From Apodemus sylvaticus (taxonomy: Eukaryota; Chordata; Mammalia; Rodentia; Muridae), in assembly GCF_947179515.1 (NCBI RefSeq), contig NC_067472.1, positions 103,483,658-103,547,657 of the forward strand: a stretch of DNA of 64,000 bases, written 5' to 3'. How positions within the stretch are numbered: position 1 is the first letter of the stretch; the number at the start of each line of letters is the position of its first letter. Positions 28,817 through 38,577 of the stretch are shown one piece after another. Made by a program: the position numbers and the translations under genes. The notes below the pieces were generated by a model, which was not told the origin of the DNA, did not search any database, and worked only from the letters and a program-made list of their open reading frames with translations.

Positions 28817-28874
28817 CCTAAAATAATTTTTAATTGATTAAAAATAAATAATTTTTTTCATAAGTTAAAGTACT

Positions 28875-29000
28875 TGTAGCAATCATGGTGGCACAGCCTT
28901 TAGTCCCAGAACTTAGGAGACAAGACAAATTCAAGGGTAGCCTGGTCTACAGAGTAAATTTCAGGACAACCAAGGTTACAAGTGAAACCCTGTCTTGAAC
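28875..29000 (+). mobile_element. B1 SINE
   Basis: catggtggcacagcctttag, gtagcctggtctacagagta, gaaaccctgtcttgaact. Confidence 0.8.
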
Positions 29001-29247
29001 TCTCCCCTCCAGAAAAGAACTTGTAATAAAAGGGAAGAAAATGCTGACTAGGAAGTACCAAAAGTTACCTTTATCAACACTTAAGATTATCTTCCTTCTC
29101 AGTTTTCCATGTTTTAAAGGGTTTTTGTATATGTACAAAATACACTTACTGAGAAAGAATTCAACCTTTCAAGCTGTGTTATCACTCCTTTCTCTTTTTA
29201 AAATGATGATCAGATTTTAACCAACTATATACAATTATCAAATTTTC
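29001..29247. other. Unassigned sequence
   Basis: Nothing recognised. Confidence 0.4.
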
Positions 29248-29402
29248 ATTCTGGGTATGGTGATATAAGCCTAGCACTTGGGAGGCAGAAGCAGGCAGAT
29301 CTCTTTGAGTTCCAGGCCAGCCTGGTCTACATAATGAGTTCCAGAATATTCAGGGCTACATAAAGAGACCTTGTCTCAAAACAAAGCAAAGCAAAGCAAA
29401 GC
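29248..29402 (+). mobile_element. B1 SINE with (CAAAG)n tail
   Basis: ctgggtatggtgatataagc, ccagcctggtctacataatg, gaccttgtctcaaaac, then aaagcaaagcaaagcaaagc. Confidence 0.85.
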
Positions 29403-29429
29403 TTCATAATAATATTATTTTCAGCTAAT

Positions 29430-29596
29430 GTTTTTTTCTTTTAATGTGTAGTGGTGTTCTGCTTTCCTGTATATCTGTGTGAAGGTGCCATATCCCTTAG
29501 AACTGGAGTTGTGAGCTGCTATGTGGGTTCTGGGAATTGAGCCTGGGTCCTCTGGAAGAGCTTAGTGCTCTTAACTACTAAGCCATCTCTCCAGTG
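29430..29596 (-). mobile_element. B3 SINE
   Basis: gtgtagtggtgttctgcttt, gggaattgagcctgggtcct, aactactaagccatctctcc. Confidence 0.85.
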
Positions 29597-29696
29597 TCAT
29601 TGAACTAATATTTCTAGTTAATAAATAAATGATGAATAGTCAAGCACTAGACCCTGCTGGGAAAACCTATTTAGGTTCTATTCTGCTGTTGTCATT

Positions 29697-29843
29697 GTTT
29701 TTAAGGAACGTGTATGTGTTTTGGATCCTCTGGGGCTGCAATTACAGATGGTTGTGAGATGCCAGGAGAAGGCTGAGAACTGAACCCAGATCCTCTCTAA
29801 GAGCAGCCAGTGCTCTTAACTACTGAACCATCTCTCCAGTTCC
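29697..29843 (-). mobile_element. B3 SINE
   Basis: tggatcctctggggctgcaa, tgaacccagatcctctctaa, ctactgaaccatctctccag. Confidence 0.85.
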
Positions 29844-30044
29844 CTAGATGCTATTCTTATGACCAAGGTCATCACTCACTATATAAGTTTATGTCCTACG
29901 ATGCTATCAATTACCAAAGAATCTATCAGCATAAACAAAATATACTCTCAGAATTAGCATAATTTAAGCCAACATACAAAGACTAATTGTATATAAATGT
30001 AAAGTTTCCATTAGGCTTATTAATGTATTAAAGGTAACTTAAAT
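29844..30044. other. AT-rich unassigned sequence
   Basis: Nothing recognised. Confidence 0.4.
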
Positions 30045-30140
30045 TCATTTGTTCACTCAAGAACATATATTTACTAAGCATCCTTGTCCACCCATAATAC
30101 TTAGGCACTAATGACAAAATGAAGAGGACACAGCTATGGT
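30045..30140 (-). mobile_element. LINE-2 3' end
   Basis: attcatttgttcactcaaga, catatatttactaagcatcc, aatacttaggcactaatgac match the complement of the L2 3' end. Confidence 0.55.
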
Positions 30141-30362
30141 CTCAGGGCTTCCACACAAACACACCCTTTTACTGCTTCCATGGATTTCTAAGATTCCAAA
30201 GACCATAGGCCACCAAAACCAGAAGAGTTTTGGAAGATGTGACATTCTTATTGCTTTATGAACACAATTTGTTGAAAGGTATCCCACACTAGGATGCATC
30301 CCACAAGGCACAAAGCTACCCTTGTATACAAGCTGCATACCTGTTTAAAGTATTAAAGTCTC
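30141..30362. other. Unassigned sequence
   Basis: Nothing recognised. Confidence 0.4.
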
Positions 30363-30425
30363 TTGCCCAGTGTAGTTGCACATGCCTATAATCCCCAGCA
30401 CTCGGAAGGCAGAGGCAGGTAGATC
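30363..30425 (+). mobile_element. B1 left-half fragment
   Basis: cagtgtagttgcacatgcct, gcactcggaaggcagaggca; stops at about 30425. Confidence 0.7.
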
Positions 30426-30464
30426 TACTTGCTTGCTTGGTTAGGTATTTATATGTGAGTTTGC

Positions 30465-30530
30465 ACGGGGGTGGGCAGGGATTGTATATGCTATGTAATC
30501 AATATAGCACTAAGCTACATTCCTAGTCCT
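30465..30530 (-). mobile_element. ID element fragment
   Basis: gctatgtaatcaatatagca, ctaagctacattcctagtcc. Confidence 0.55.
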
Positions 30531-30631
30531 GTATGTATTTGATCTAGACAATTGTATAGGAATACACATTAGTTAATTCACCAAGCATTTGATGAATTTT
30601 ATTATACATATGCCAAAACTATGTATTATGC

Positions 30632-30772
30632 CAAGCATAGTAATGCATACCAGTAATTCCAGCACCTGGGAAGTAAAGAGGAGGATACAGAGTTCAATGT
30701 CATCCTTAGCATCATAAAGAATTCATGGTACCCTTAACTAGGTGAAGCCTTTACTCAAAAACAAAAGCAAAA
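30632..30772 (+). mobile_element. B1/B4-type SINE
   Basis: gccaagcatagtaatgcata, ccagcacctgggaagtaaag, aggtgaagcctttactcaaa. Confidence 0.65.
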
Positions 30773-30872
30773 CCAAACAAAAAACAAGCCTTCAGTCAAA
30801 TCCTCACCTCACTATCAATCTGGGATGACTGATTCAGTCCAAAACACTCACCTTCAGGAGAAACTCAGAGAG

Positions 30873-31005
30873 AGGGCTGAGGAGATAACATCATACTTTC
30901 CTTTCAAGTATAGGACCAGATTTGGATAACAAGAATACACATTTAGTAGTAGTAGCAGTAGTAGGAGAAGTAGAAGTAGAAGTAGAAGTAGAAGTAGAAG
31001 TAGAA

Positions 31006-31038
<33 letters not shown>

Positions 31039-31147
31039 ATAGTAGTAGCAGCAGTAGTAATAGTAGTAGTAGTAATAGTAGTAGTAGTAATAATAATAGT
31101 AATTATTATATTATATAATATATAATAGTTATTATATATTGTGTTAT

Positions 31148-31179
<32 letters not shown>

Positions 31180-31360
31180 GGATACAATTGTGATCCCAGT
31201 ACTGGGAAGGCTGCCAAAGGTATACCCCCAGGACTTCCTGGCTAGCCAGTGTAGCCTACTTGGCAAGTTCCAGACCAGTATGAAACCCTGTCTGAAAAAA
31301 GCAAGTAAATAGTTCCTGAGAAATAACATCTGCAATTGTCCTCCAGCCTCTGCCAGGGAT
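30873..31360 (+). mobile_element. RSINE1-type SINE interrupted by its own microsatellite
   Basis: tRNA-like head (agggctgaggagataacatc, 30875-30915), then the trinucleotide tract, then the second half (gtgatcccagtactgggaag, ccagtgtagcctacttggca). The tract occupies the position of the RSINE1 internal A-rich linker. Confidence 0.6.
30942..31180 (+). repeat. Compound trinucleotide microsatellite
   Basis: About 240 bp of (GTA)n, (GAA-GTA)n, (GTA/ATA)n and terminal (TTA)n/(ATT)n. Translated frames give homopolymer-like Val, Ser/Thr or Ile runs that are not genes. Confidence 0.95.
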
Positions 31361-31571
31361 ACTGGGTATGTAATCCAACAGAGTGACTGAGAAATTTCTA
31401 AACAATTAGGGGGCCATAAATATTCTCAGTGATCTCTATGACAAACCTTAAGCTTCTATATGTCCAATCCTATACTAGGAGCACAAAAGGATAATCACAA
31501 AAAATCATATTTTGGAAAACCTCCAGAGATAACTACACAGACTGACTCCTGCTTCCAAAATGTAAAATACC
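31361..31571. other. Unassigned sequence
   Basis: Nothing recognised. Confidence 0.4.
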
Positions 31572-31650
31572 TATTATTAGCTTAATTTTATAGATGATAC
31601 AGTGTTGTCCAGAAATGACAAGATAGCCCAGGTATCTACGAGATGACAAG
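31572..31650 (-). mobile_element. MIR fragment
   Basis: ttagcttaattttatagatg, aatgacaagatagcccaggt: complement of the MIR core. Confidence 0.5.
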
Positions 31651-31675
31651 GGGAGGGGAGTAAAGAGTATAGAAT

Positions 31676-31866
31676 AAAGAGATAGCTCAGTGGTTAAGAA
31701 CACTGGCTGCTATTCCAGAGGACCTAGGTTTGATTCTCAGTACCCACGTTGCAGCTCACAGCTGTTTGTAACTCAAATCCCAGAGGATCTAAGACCCTCT
31801 TCTGGCACTGCCATGTGGTGCACAGATAGACAGGTAGCCAAACACCTAAAACATAAAAAATAAAAT
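31676..31866 (+). mobile_element. B3 SINE
   Basis: gagatagctcagtggttaag, ggtttgattctcagtaccca, gccatgtggtgcacagatag. Confidence 0.88.
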
Positions 31867-32003
31867 AAGCCAGGTGGTGGTGCCTGTAATCCCAGCACTT
31901 GGGAGGCAGAGGCAGGCAGATCTCTGAGTTCAAGGCTAGCCTGGTCTACAGAGTGAGTTCCAGGACAGCCAGGGCTACACAGAGAAACCCTGTCTGGAAA
32001 TAC
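31867..32003 (+). mobile_element. B1 SINE
   Basis: agccaggtggtggtgcctgt to gaaaccctgtctgg; a few bases are missing from the left end. Confidence 0.92.
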
Positions 32004-32058
32004 ATACATACATACATACATACATACATACATACATACATACATACATACATACATA
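32004..32058 (+). repeat. (CATA)n microsatellite
   Basis: About 14 tetranucleotide units, grown from the B1 tail. Confidence 0.95.
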
Positions 32059-32227
32059 AATAGTAAAAAATAAATTAATTAAATGACACTTAACAACAGC
32101 AAACAGCCTGAACCAAATGTTAAGATGTTAAGTGTGATTCCAGTAAGGAGCTACAGGTACAGAAGGGCAGAATATAGACACTGATACTATTAATCATCTC
32201 AGAACACTGAATTAAAAGTCAATGTTA

Positions 32228-32400
32228 CCTGGGCATGGTGGTGCACACCTGTAATCTGAGCACTCAGAAAGGCTGAGGCTGAAGGATCCACGTAAATTTG
32301 AAGCCAATCTGAGCTACATCTTTAATTATGGTCAGCCTGAACTACAATCTGTTTTGAAGCCTGTTTACATAGAGAGACCCTGTCTCAAAGAAAACACACA
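32228..32400 (+). mobile_element. B1/B4-type SINE with internal duplication
   Basis: acctgggcatggtggtgcac to gagaccctgtctcaaag. The middle holds two related stretches (tgagctacatctttaattat and tgaactacaatctgtttt). Confidence 0.75.
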
Positions 32401-32574
32401 CAGGCTGGAGAGATGACTCAGTGGTTAAGAGCACTGACTGTTCTTCTAAGGTCCTGAGTTCAAATCCCAGAAACCACACGGTGGTTCACAATGAGCTCTG
32501 ACACCCTCTTCTGGTGTGTCTGAAGATAGCTACAATTGTATTTACATATAATAATAAATAAAGCTTTTTTTAAT
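32401..32574 (+). mobile_element. B2 SINE
   Basis: aggctggagagatgactcag, gagttcaaatcccagaaacc, ctggtgtgtctgaagatagc, AT-rich tail. Confidence 0.92.
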
Positions 32575-32575
32575 A

Positions 32576-32800
32576 AATGAAAGAAAGAAAAAGAAGGAAG
32601 AGAGGGAGGGAGGGAGGAAGGAAGGAAGGGAGGGAGGGAGGGAAGAAGGAAGGAAGGAAGGAAGGAAGGAAGGAAGGAAGGAAGGAAGGAAGGAAGGAAG
32701 GAAGGGAGGAGGGAGGAGGGAGAGAAGGAGGGAACGAAGGAAAGAAGGAAGGAAGGATGGATGAAAGAAAGGAAAAAAGAAAGAAAAAGAAAACACACAA
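32576..32800 (+). repeat. (GGAA)n/(GGGA)n microsatellite
   Basis: About 225 bp of purine-only sequence at the B2 tail, with long pure (GGAA)n in 32645-32702. Purine/pyrimidine asymmetry is complete, so H-DNA is possible. Its charged open frames are artefacts. Confidence 0.95.
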
Positions 32801-32819
32801 ATTATTAATGTCTGTGACA

Positions 32820-32940
32820 AGCTAGGCATGGTGGTAAATGTCTCCAATGCTAGCACTGAGGAGGTTGAGGCAGTCTCAACTACTTAACAACTTTGATGCC
32901 ATGCCCTCCCTGTCTTTATTTAAAAAAAAAAAAAAAAAAA
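32820..32940 (+). mobile_element. B1 SINE, internally deleted
   Basis: gctaggcatggtggtaaatg, tagcactgaggaggttgagg, ccctgtctttatttaaaaa; A-run 32922-32940. Confidence 0.65.
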
Positions 32941-32995
32941 GACTGTGAACTCAATGAGTAAGCACAGTATTTGGCACACAGTAGGTTTGTGGCAT
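32941..32995 (+). mobile_element. LINE-2 3' fragment
   Basis: gactgtgaactcaatgagta and tatttggcacacagtaggtt resemble the L2 3' end. Confidence 0.45.
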
Positions 32996-33054
32996 ATATG
33001 CTCCCTTCTCACAACCTTTGTCTGAATTCCTGTTTAAAAGAAGGGGAACTGGTT

Positions 33055-33180
33055 TTTATGCCAGCCAGATGCTCAGCAACTAAAGGCCTGAAAACCTGAG
33101 TTTGATCCTTTGAAGCGATGAGGAAGGAGAAAACTGACTCCAATCTTCACATATGCATCCTGACACACACAATTAAAAAC
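33055..33180 (+). mobile_element. B3A-type tRNA SINE
   Basis: gccagatgctcagcaactaa, cctgagtttgatcctttgaa, gaaaactgactccaatct. Confidence 0.6.
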
Positions 33181-33214
33181 AACATTTATAAAGTCTTTCC
33201 TGCTAGCAATACTT

Positions 33215-33447
33215 ACTTTCAGATTTTTATTAGTTTTTATGTGTATTGGTGTTTAGCCTGCATTTATGTCTGTCACCATGTGCACACATGTGAAGTGCCC
33301 ACAGAGGACAGAAGAGGGCATCAGATTACCTAGAGCTGGAGTTAGAAATAACTGTGAGTCACCACGGAGGTGCTAGGAATCAAACCCAGACTCTCTAGAA
33401 GAGTGGTAGCCTATGCTCTTAATTGCTGAATCATCTCTCCAGCCCCT
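33215..33447 (-). mobile_element. B3 SINE
   Basis: atgtgtattggtgtttagcc, cacagaggacagaagagggc, ctgaatcatctctccagccc. Full length. Confidence 0.88.
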
Positions 33448-33534
33448 TGGTACTTACTAAACCATAAAAAAATAAATAAAATGTGTGAAACTTTATAGGC
33501 ATAAAACTGTAATCTTAAATGTTTTCTTTAAAAC

Positions 33535-33612
33535 TCAGCACTTAGTATGGTACCCTCCATAGTCAGTCCATAGCTGCTTTGTACACAGTAAGTATTTGCT
33601 CAATAGAGAACT
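33535..33612 (+). mobile_element. LINE-2 3' fragment
   Basis: agcacttagtatggtaccct and cacagtaagtatttgctcaa. Confidence 0.45.
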
Positions 33613-33842
33613 CCATGACAGCATCCTGAAAATGGACCACTAATGGGTTACTGCCCAGAGTTGCAAGGATGCTTCATCTGCTTTGCTAGCGCTGGAAGTA
33701 AACATGTATAGAAAGTGGCCATGTTCCTGGACACCAGCAAGTCTATATATTTTCAGAGGTCCCGAACTCTCACAGTAAAGCCTGTCCATTGAAATGACAA
33801 GAAGAATCCAGATAATTCCTCAAAGCTGCTTTAAAGACAATA
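33613..33842. other. Unassigned sequence
   Basis: Nothing recognised. Confidence 0.4.
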
Positions 33843-33990
33843 TGGACCAATCATGGTGCCCCACACCTTTAACTACAGGACTTGGAAGGCAGAAATAGGT
33901 GGATCTTGGAGTTCAAGGCCATCCTGGTCTATAGAGCTAGCTCCAAGGCTACACAAAGAAACTCTGTGTCAAAAAGCAAAGAAACAAGCA
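33843..33990 (+). mobile_element. B1 SINE
   Basis: caatcatggtgccccacacc, gttcaaggccatcctggtct, gaaactctgtgtcaaaaag. Confidence 0.8.
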
Positions 33991-35255
33991 AAAAGGACTA
34001 TATGGAAATGTTCCTAACTATACAGCACCTCTGTTTAAGACATGGGTGGTAATTGTAAACTGAATAGCCACACTTATACTTCCTATACTGCATATTGAGA
34101 GAACGGAAGTGTTCCTTCCCTTTAGTACTGTTTGTTTGGAAAAGCTGATCTCCTGGGAAATGACTGGGAACATATCCTGACAAAAGGGATTTAGCAAAAG
34201 CTTGAATCCCACAAAAGCATCTCCCTCAATACACCTTACCAGCTTCAAGACCAATAACAGCACCAAATGAAAAGCAAGCTATTCGGACTACACCCAGCTT
34301 CACTGGAAAGGCAAGACTTAAGCTTGCCAAGAGGACAAACTCCTCACTCAGCAACTCAAGCAGAACTAAGTTTCACCTGTTTCTAGTCCCACAGCAACGA
34401 ACATAGCTCTGGCACCAACCAGGCTTTGTCTTTCAATGGAACACCTTCTGCATTCATTCTGACTGGAGAGGGAACAAAAAGGAAAATATTCCTGGACACA
34501 GACCATTAAATCTGAAGGTGGAATGAAAGACTAAAAGACAGTCTACTTACTAGCCAAGAGTATCTGTGCCTCTGTTGCATCCCACAGTGACCTTAACAGG
34601 TTCCTCATTTAGATCCTTTCCCAATACATATTCTACAGTAGATTTACCTACTGTCAAGGTAAAGTATGTCTGAAATCTCACATACCAAGTCCAACTCTTG
34701 TTTGTGATATGTCTTAGCCATACATAACAGTCAACTCTTTCTAGATCTACCTCCTGGATTATACAAAGCAATTCTAGAAGCAAGTACTGTATTTCATAAT
34801 GCTTGTTTAGTTCTGCAAGGGCAAGGCCAGGCTCAGAAAAGACAGTCAAGGACTGGTTTGTTACAGAGTAAAAATTAGAAGATATCATAGCAGGACAGGA
34901 GCAAAAGTTCAAGAGTGTTTCCTGCCTTCTCCCTCTGGAGGCCTTCACCCAGTGCAAGCTGTTCTTTAGCCTTGGACTGATTTCCCAAGATTCTTCTCTT
35001 ATTACCAACTTCAGAGATATCTCTCCTTCCTCAGCCTAGATAATCATAAACTAGTCCCTGGACCACCTGTCATCCTAAGTATTGTTTCATCTTGTTGGTA
35101 TGCTTGGGAATTCCCTAATTATATAGCCATCTTTCCTTAAATGGTACAAAACACAATAACAGTACACCAACATCTGTTTACAGGCTAGGAAAAAAAGACA
35201 ATATCCCTAACATCATAATTTCTTACTGTGAGATGAAAAAAAAATGCCTGTCAAC
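33991..35255. other. Repeat-poor block
   Basis: About 1.26 kb without recognised repeats. It includes a 152-codon minus-strand open frame (34550-35008) without a known domain, and the exon-like segment listed separately. Confidence 0.5.
34551..34812 (-). other. Exon-like segment (speculative)
   Basis: On the minus strand a pyrimidine-rich tract ending ccttgcccttgcag precedes 34812, and a consensus donor gtaagt begins at 34550. The 262 bases between are open in one frame, about 87 residues with no recognisable fold or family. Length is not a multiple of three. It could be an unannotated exon, or chance. Confidence 0.15.
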
Positions 35256-35392
35256 CAGGTATAATCAAGGCTATCTGTAACACCAGAAGTCCCGGCTACT
35301 TCTCACATGAGGCTGAGGCAAAAGAACCACTTGATCCCAGGAGTTTGAAACCAGCCTTGGAAACATAGACACTGTATAAAAATAAAAAAGCC
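35256..35392 (+). mobile_element. PB1D-type (early 7SL-derived) SINE
   Basis: gctatctgtaacaccagaag, tgaggctgaggcaaaagaac, cttgatcccaggagtttgaa. The wording is nearer to ancestral 7SL monomers than to B1. Confidence 0.65.
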
Positions 35393-35479
35393 TGTCACTT
35401 GCATCCCTTACCCAATTGTTCCCACAGGCATCAATATTTCCCTTTCTCCATATTTCCAATTGGTTCCCAAAAGAAACCC

Positions 35480-35818
35480 TGTCCTAGTCACTGTAGACTT
35501 ACTTTTAGATGTTTAGTTCATTATCATCATGGCAGGGGGCATGGCAGCTCACATGGCACTCGAGTAGGAGCTGAGAGCTACATCCTAATCAGTAGGCTAA
35601 GATAGAAACACTGGATTTGGCATGGGCTTTTGAGAGCCTGAAGACCACCTCAGTGACACATTTCCTCCAACAAGACCACACCTCCTAATCCTTCTAAACC
35701 TTCTAAATGATGCCACTCCCTAGTAACTAATCATTCAAATATATGAAATATATTTGAATATTTGGTAATTAAGCATTTAAATATATGAATGGGGGCCATT
35801 CCTATTCAAACCACCATA
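35480..35818 (-). mobile_element. ORR1-type MaLR LTR with internal deletion
   Basis: Left end tgtcctagtcactgt is the LTR 3' terminus, followed after a deletion by ttcattatcatcatggcagg, ctccaacaagaccacacctc and gggggccattcctattcaaa. A short at-rich internal duplication (ttaaatatatgaat) lies at 35735-35790. Confidence 0.75.
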
Positions 35819-36110
35819 TTCCACTCTAAATTCTACATGTCCATGCCTGATGTCAAAGCACTCTTCAGATCTCCAACTGCTTTTTAGCTTTGTTGACTAC
35901 AACATATTTCTCTATCTTGGGATAATTCCATACCTGGTCTGTAGCTTTCCTTGGAAGATATTCACAACTCTGACATTTCCAACATCTTGGAGTCCCCAAC
36001 ACAATCCAGGCTTCACTCATAGCTTCACACAGTGGACTTAGCTCCATTATACTTCCTGGTGTCATTCTTGGTCCAAACCCCCAAGCTGACATTAAGGGCC
36101 ATCCAATTAG
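35819..36110 (-). mobile_element. MaLR internal (non-coding) fragment
   Basis: gatctccaactgctttttag, tggaagatattcacaactct, atcttggagtccccaacaca, caatccaggcttcactcata match the remembered internal sequence of rodent MaLR elements. With the LTR to its left it forms the 3' end of a truncated element. It encodes nothing. Confidence 0.5.
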
Positions 36111-36218
36111 AAGCTAATTCCAACTATCCTATCTAAGCCTGTGTCTCTCCCCTTCTCCCTCCTCCTCCTCCACCAACTTTTTCTTTTTTCTTTCTTTCTT
36201 TCCTTTACTTTTTTATTT

Positions 36219-36243
36219 GGTGGGGGGTGGGGGGTGGGAGGGT
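36219..36243 (+). repeat. G-quadruplex-forming tract
   Basis: Runs of 6, 6, 3 and 3 G separated by single bases (T, T, A), a strong quadruplex pattern on the plus strand. Confidence 0.8.
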
Positions 36244-36282
36244 GTTGTTGTTTGGTAATTTGGTTGGCTGGTTGATTATTTT

Positions 36283-36447
36283 TGTTTGTTTGTTCATTTG
36301 TTTGTTTGTTTGTTTGTTTTTGAGACAAGATCTCATACAATCCTGGTCCAAAACTTGCTATCAAGTAGTAAACTTGAACTTCATTCAGATCCTTCTACCT
36401 CTGCCTCCCAAGTACAGAGATTACAAGCATGAGCCAACAAGCCCAAT
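36283..36447 (-). mobile_element. B1 SINE with (GTTT)n tail
   Basis: (GTTT)n at 36283-36318, then tgagacaagatctcatacaa, cctctgcctcccaagtacag and aagcatgagccaacaagccc. Confidence 0.8.
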
Positions 36448-36459
36448 TTTATTAACTCA

Positions 36460-36518
36460 GTGTTCTTTCTGTACATGCTGAACAAGCACTCTGCCAACTG
36501 AGCTATATTCCTAGCCCT
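36460..36518 (-). mobile_element. ID element fragment
   Basis: tgaacaagcactctgccaac, gagctatattcctagccc. Confidence 0.65.
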
Positions 36519-36524
36519 TTACAT

Positions 36525-36712
36525 TACTCTCTAACTCTACCTTGTTTCCTAGGACTATAAGTATCTGACATTATATCGCATCACTATTTATCTTCTACCC
36601 TACTTAAATACAGGAAAACAGGGAACATTATCTCTATTGCATACTAAACAACTAGCAGAGTTCTCGGCTTGCAGTAGGCCTCAAATATTTGCCGAATGAA
36701 TGAATTCAGTAC
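36525..36712 (+). mobile_element. LINE-2 3' end
   Basis: tctaccttgtttcctaggac, aaatacaggaaaacagggaa, gcttgcagtaggcctcaaat and terminal gccgaatgaatgaat. Confidence 0.65.
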
Positions 36713-37137
36713 AGCCCCCACTGATCCCTTCACATAATTACTCTCAAGTAAGCCTTTCATCTACACTCAAAATTCTAGTCTATGTTTGAGTTTCATTAAG
36801 CATCATGATACTTAGTAATCAAGTAGATGATTACTAACATCAACTGTATGATAGGCCATGTGCTAGATGCTAAGAACAGAGACAAATCCAATGTAATACA
36901 TGACATTAGAAACATAATCTAGAAGTTTAAGGAAGACAATAAAAAGGTGCTCCCTTTTAAAAAATGTTTATAGAAGAACATACATTACCAATGAAACAAG
37001 GAACAAAAAGTAATTAAGACAGTTTCCAAGAGAAAGTTACATTTGATCTGAGCCTGGAAGAATTATAATCTCACCATCATAGAAAAAGGAAAAGACAGAT
37101 TAAAAGACAAGAAAGGACTAGGTTTATTTAGATTAGT
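36713..37137. other. Unassigned sequence with a possible old L2 piece
   Basis: 36835-36960 (tatgataggccatgtgctag, atgctaagaacagagacaaa) weakly resembles L2 in minus orientation. The remainder is not recognised. Confidence 0.35.
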
Positions 37138-37263
37138 GAGTGATTTTGTCTGTTTTATTATTCTTAAACAGAATTTCATGTAGCCAAGGCTGGCCTTAAC
37201 CCCTTGGTCTTCTGGTCTATACCTAACATGAGATTACAAGAATACGCCACTGTACTTGGCTGA
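37138..37263 (-). mobile_element. Old B1 SINE
   Basis: acagaatttcatgtagccaa, ggctggccttaaccccttgg, atacgccactgtacttggct. Confidence 0.65.
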
Positions 37264-37324
37264 TGAGCAGTGGCTGAATGAAGAAAGTATTGCTCCAAAA
37301 TTATGCTTTTAAAAAAAATGAATG

Positions 37325-37502
37325 TTGGGGCTAGAGAGATTGCTCAGTAGTTAACAGCACTTGCTGCTTTTCCAGAGGTCCTGAGTTTATCAATCAGTAC
37401 CCACACCAGGTGTGTTATAACTGCCCCATCCAGCTCTAGGGTATCTGACTCCTAGACTCCACCAGCAATTGCACTCATGTAGACACACGGACACACATAC
37501 AC

Positions 37503-37541
<39 letters not shown>
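37325..37541 (+). mobile_element. B3 SINE with (AAT)n tail
   Basis: ggggctagagagattgctca, cttttccagaggtcctgagt, CA-rich end and (AAT)n at 37503-37541. Confidence 0.85.
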
Positions 37542-37559
37542 TTTTAAAATACATTAAAG

Positions 37560-37785
37560 TTGGGCTAGAGAGATGGCTCAGAAGAGCACTTGCTGCTCTT
37601 ATAAAGGAACTAGGTTCAACTCCTACCACCCATAAGGCAGCTCATAACCACCTATAGCTCCAGATCCAGGGAATCCAATACTCTCTTGTGACTTTTGCAG
37701 AACCAGACTCACATGTGGCACATATATATACACATGGACAAACACAAAAAAAGAGTAAATGAATAATGAAATAAATAAGAATTTT
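37560..37785 (+). mobile_element. B3 SINE
   Basis: ttgggctagagagatggctc, ctatagctccagatccaggg, AT-rich tail. Head to tail with the B3 just upstream. Confidence 0.85.
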
Positions 37786-37789
37786 TAAA

Positions 37790-38420
37790 GCATGAATGTC
37801 TATTGACTAGAATATATAAAGAACTCTTATAATTCAACAATAAAGACAAACAACTCAAAAAAAAAAAAAAGACCAAGAACTTGAACAGACATTTTTCCAA
37901 AGAGGATATATAAATGAGCAACAAGACCAGAATAACCAGTGTCCTCTTCTGGCCTCCACATGTGTATGAGAAAAAGGGGGGGAGGGTATAAGTATGTATA
38001 AGTATGGCATACACGCTGATAGAGGCTATAATTCAGATAAACCTTTAAAACTGTATGCTATGTAATCCCAAGCACAAATGGTCACATATTGTAAAATTCT
38101 ACTCCTATTAAGTATCTAGGGCCGGGCTGTAGCTCAATTGTGAGTGCTTGCCTAGCATGCACATGGTCCTGAGTTTGATCTCTAGCAAGAGAGGTTCTGG
38201 GTTCCAGCAAGGGAGAGATAGAGAATGAGAATATCCAGAATAGATAACTCCATAGGTACACTGGTGGCTGAAGAAAGGAAAAGGCAAAACAAAAAGCAAC
38301 TGTTTCATGGGTATGGCTTTCCTTTGAGATGATGTAAATTGTTAGAGGTAGTGGTTGCCTAACATTTTTGATGTAATACATGCCACTGAACTGTATACTT
38401 TAAGGAGGTTAATTTTATGG
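37790..38420 (+). mobile_element. Old mammalian L1: ORF2 3' end and 3' UTR, interrupted by SINEs
   Basis: 37800-37928 parallels the C-terminal end of L1 ORF2 (atataaagaactcttataat, caagaacttgaacagacatt, ccaaagaggatatataaatg). The 3' UTR appears at 38010-38115 and 38325-38420 (gccactgaactgtatacttt, ggttaattttatggtatcag). A B3 tail piece (37929-38000) and an ID element interrupt it. No intact frame. Confidence 0.65.
38118..38190 (+). mobile_element. ID element
   Basis: gggccgggctgtagctcaat, gtgcttgcctagcatgcaca, gagtttgatctctagca. Retains A- and B-box-like sequence but is a SINE inserted in L1. Confidence 0.75.
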
Positions 38421-38437
38421 TATCAGACATTTTTGTT

Positions 38438-38577
38438 AGTTTTGGAGATCTGGCCTCTCTATGTAGCTCTGGTTGACCTGGAACTCACTTTGTAGACCAG
38501 TCTAGCCTTGACCTTCCAGCAGTCCTGCCTCTGCCTCCCAAGTACTAAATTATAGACATAAGCTACCAAGTCTACCT
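38438..38577 (-). mobile_element. B1 SINE
   Basis: tggcctctctatgtagctct, gacctggaactcactttgta, cctctgcctcccaagtacta. Confidence 0.8.

Noticed and set aside
30891..31217. Long Thr/Ser or Val-rich open frames
   Set aside because: They are translations of the trinucleotide microsatellite.
32460..32856. Several overlapping open frames rich in Pro/Ser/Phe or Lys/Glu/Gly
   Set aside because: They are translations of the GGAA microsatellite and a B2.
38118..38190. tRNA gene
   Set aside because: It keeps tRNA-Ala-like box sequence but lacks a proper anticodon arm and has an ID-type A-rich continuation; it is an ID SINE. The same applies at 48820 and 63765.
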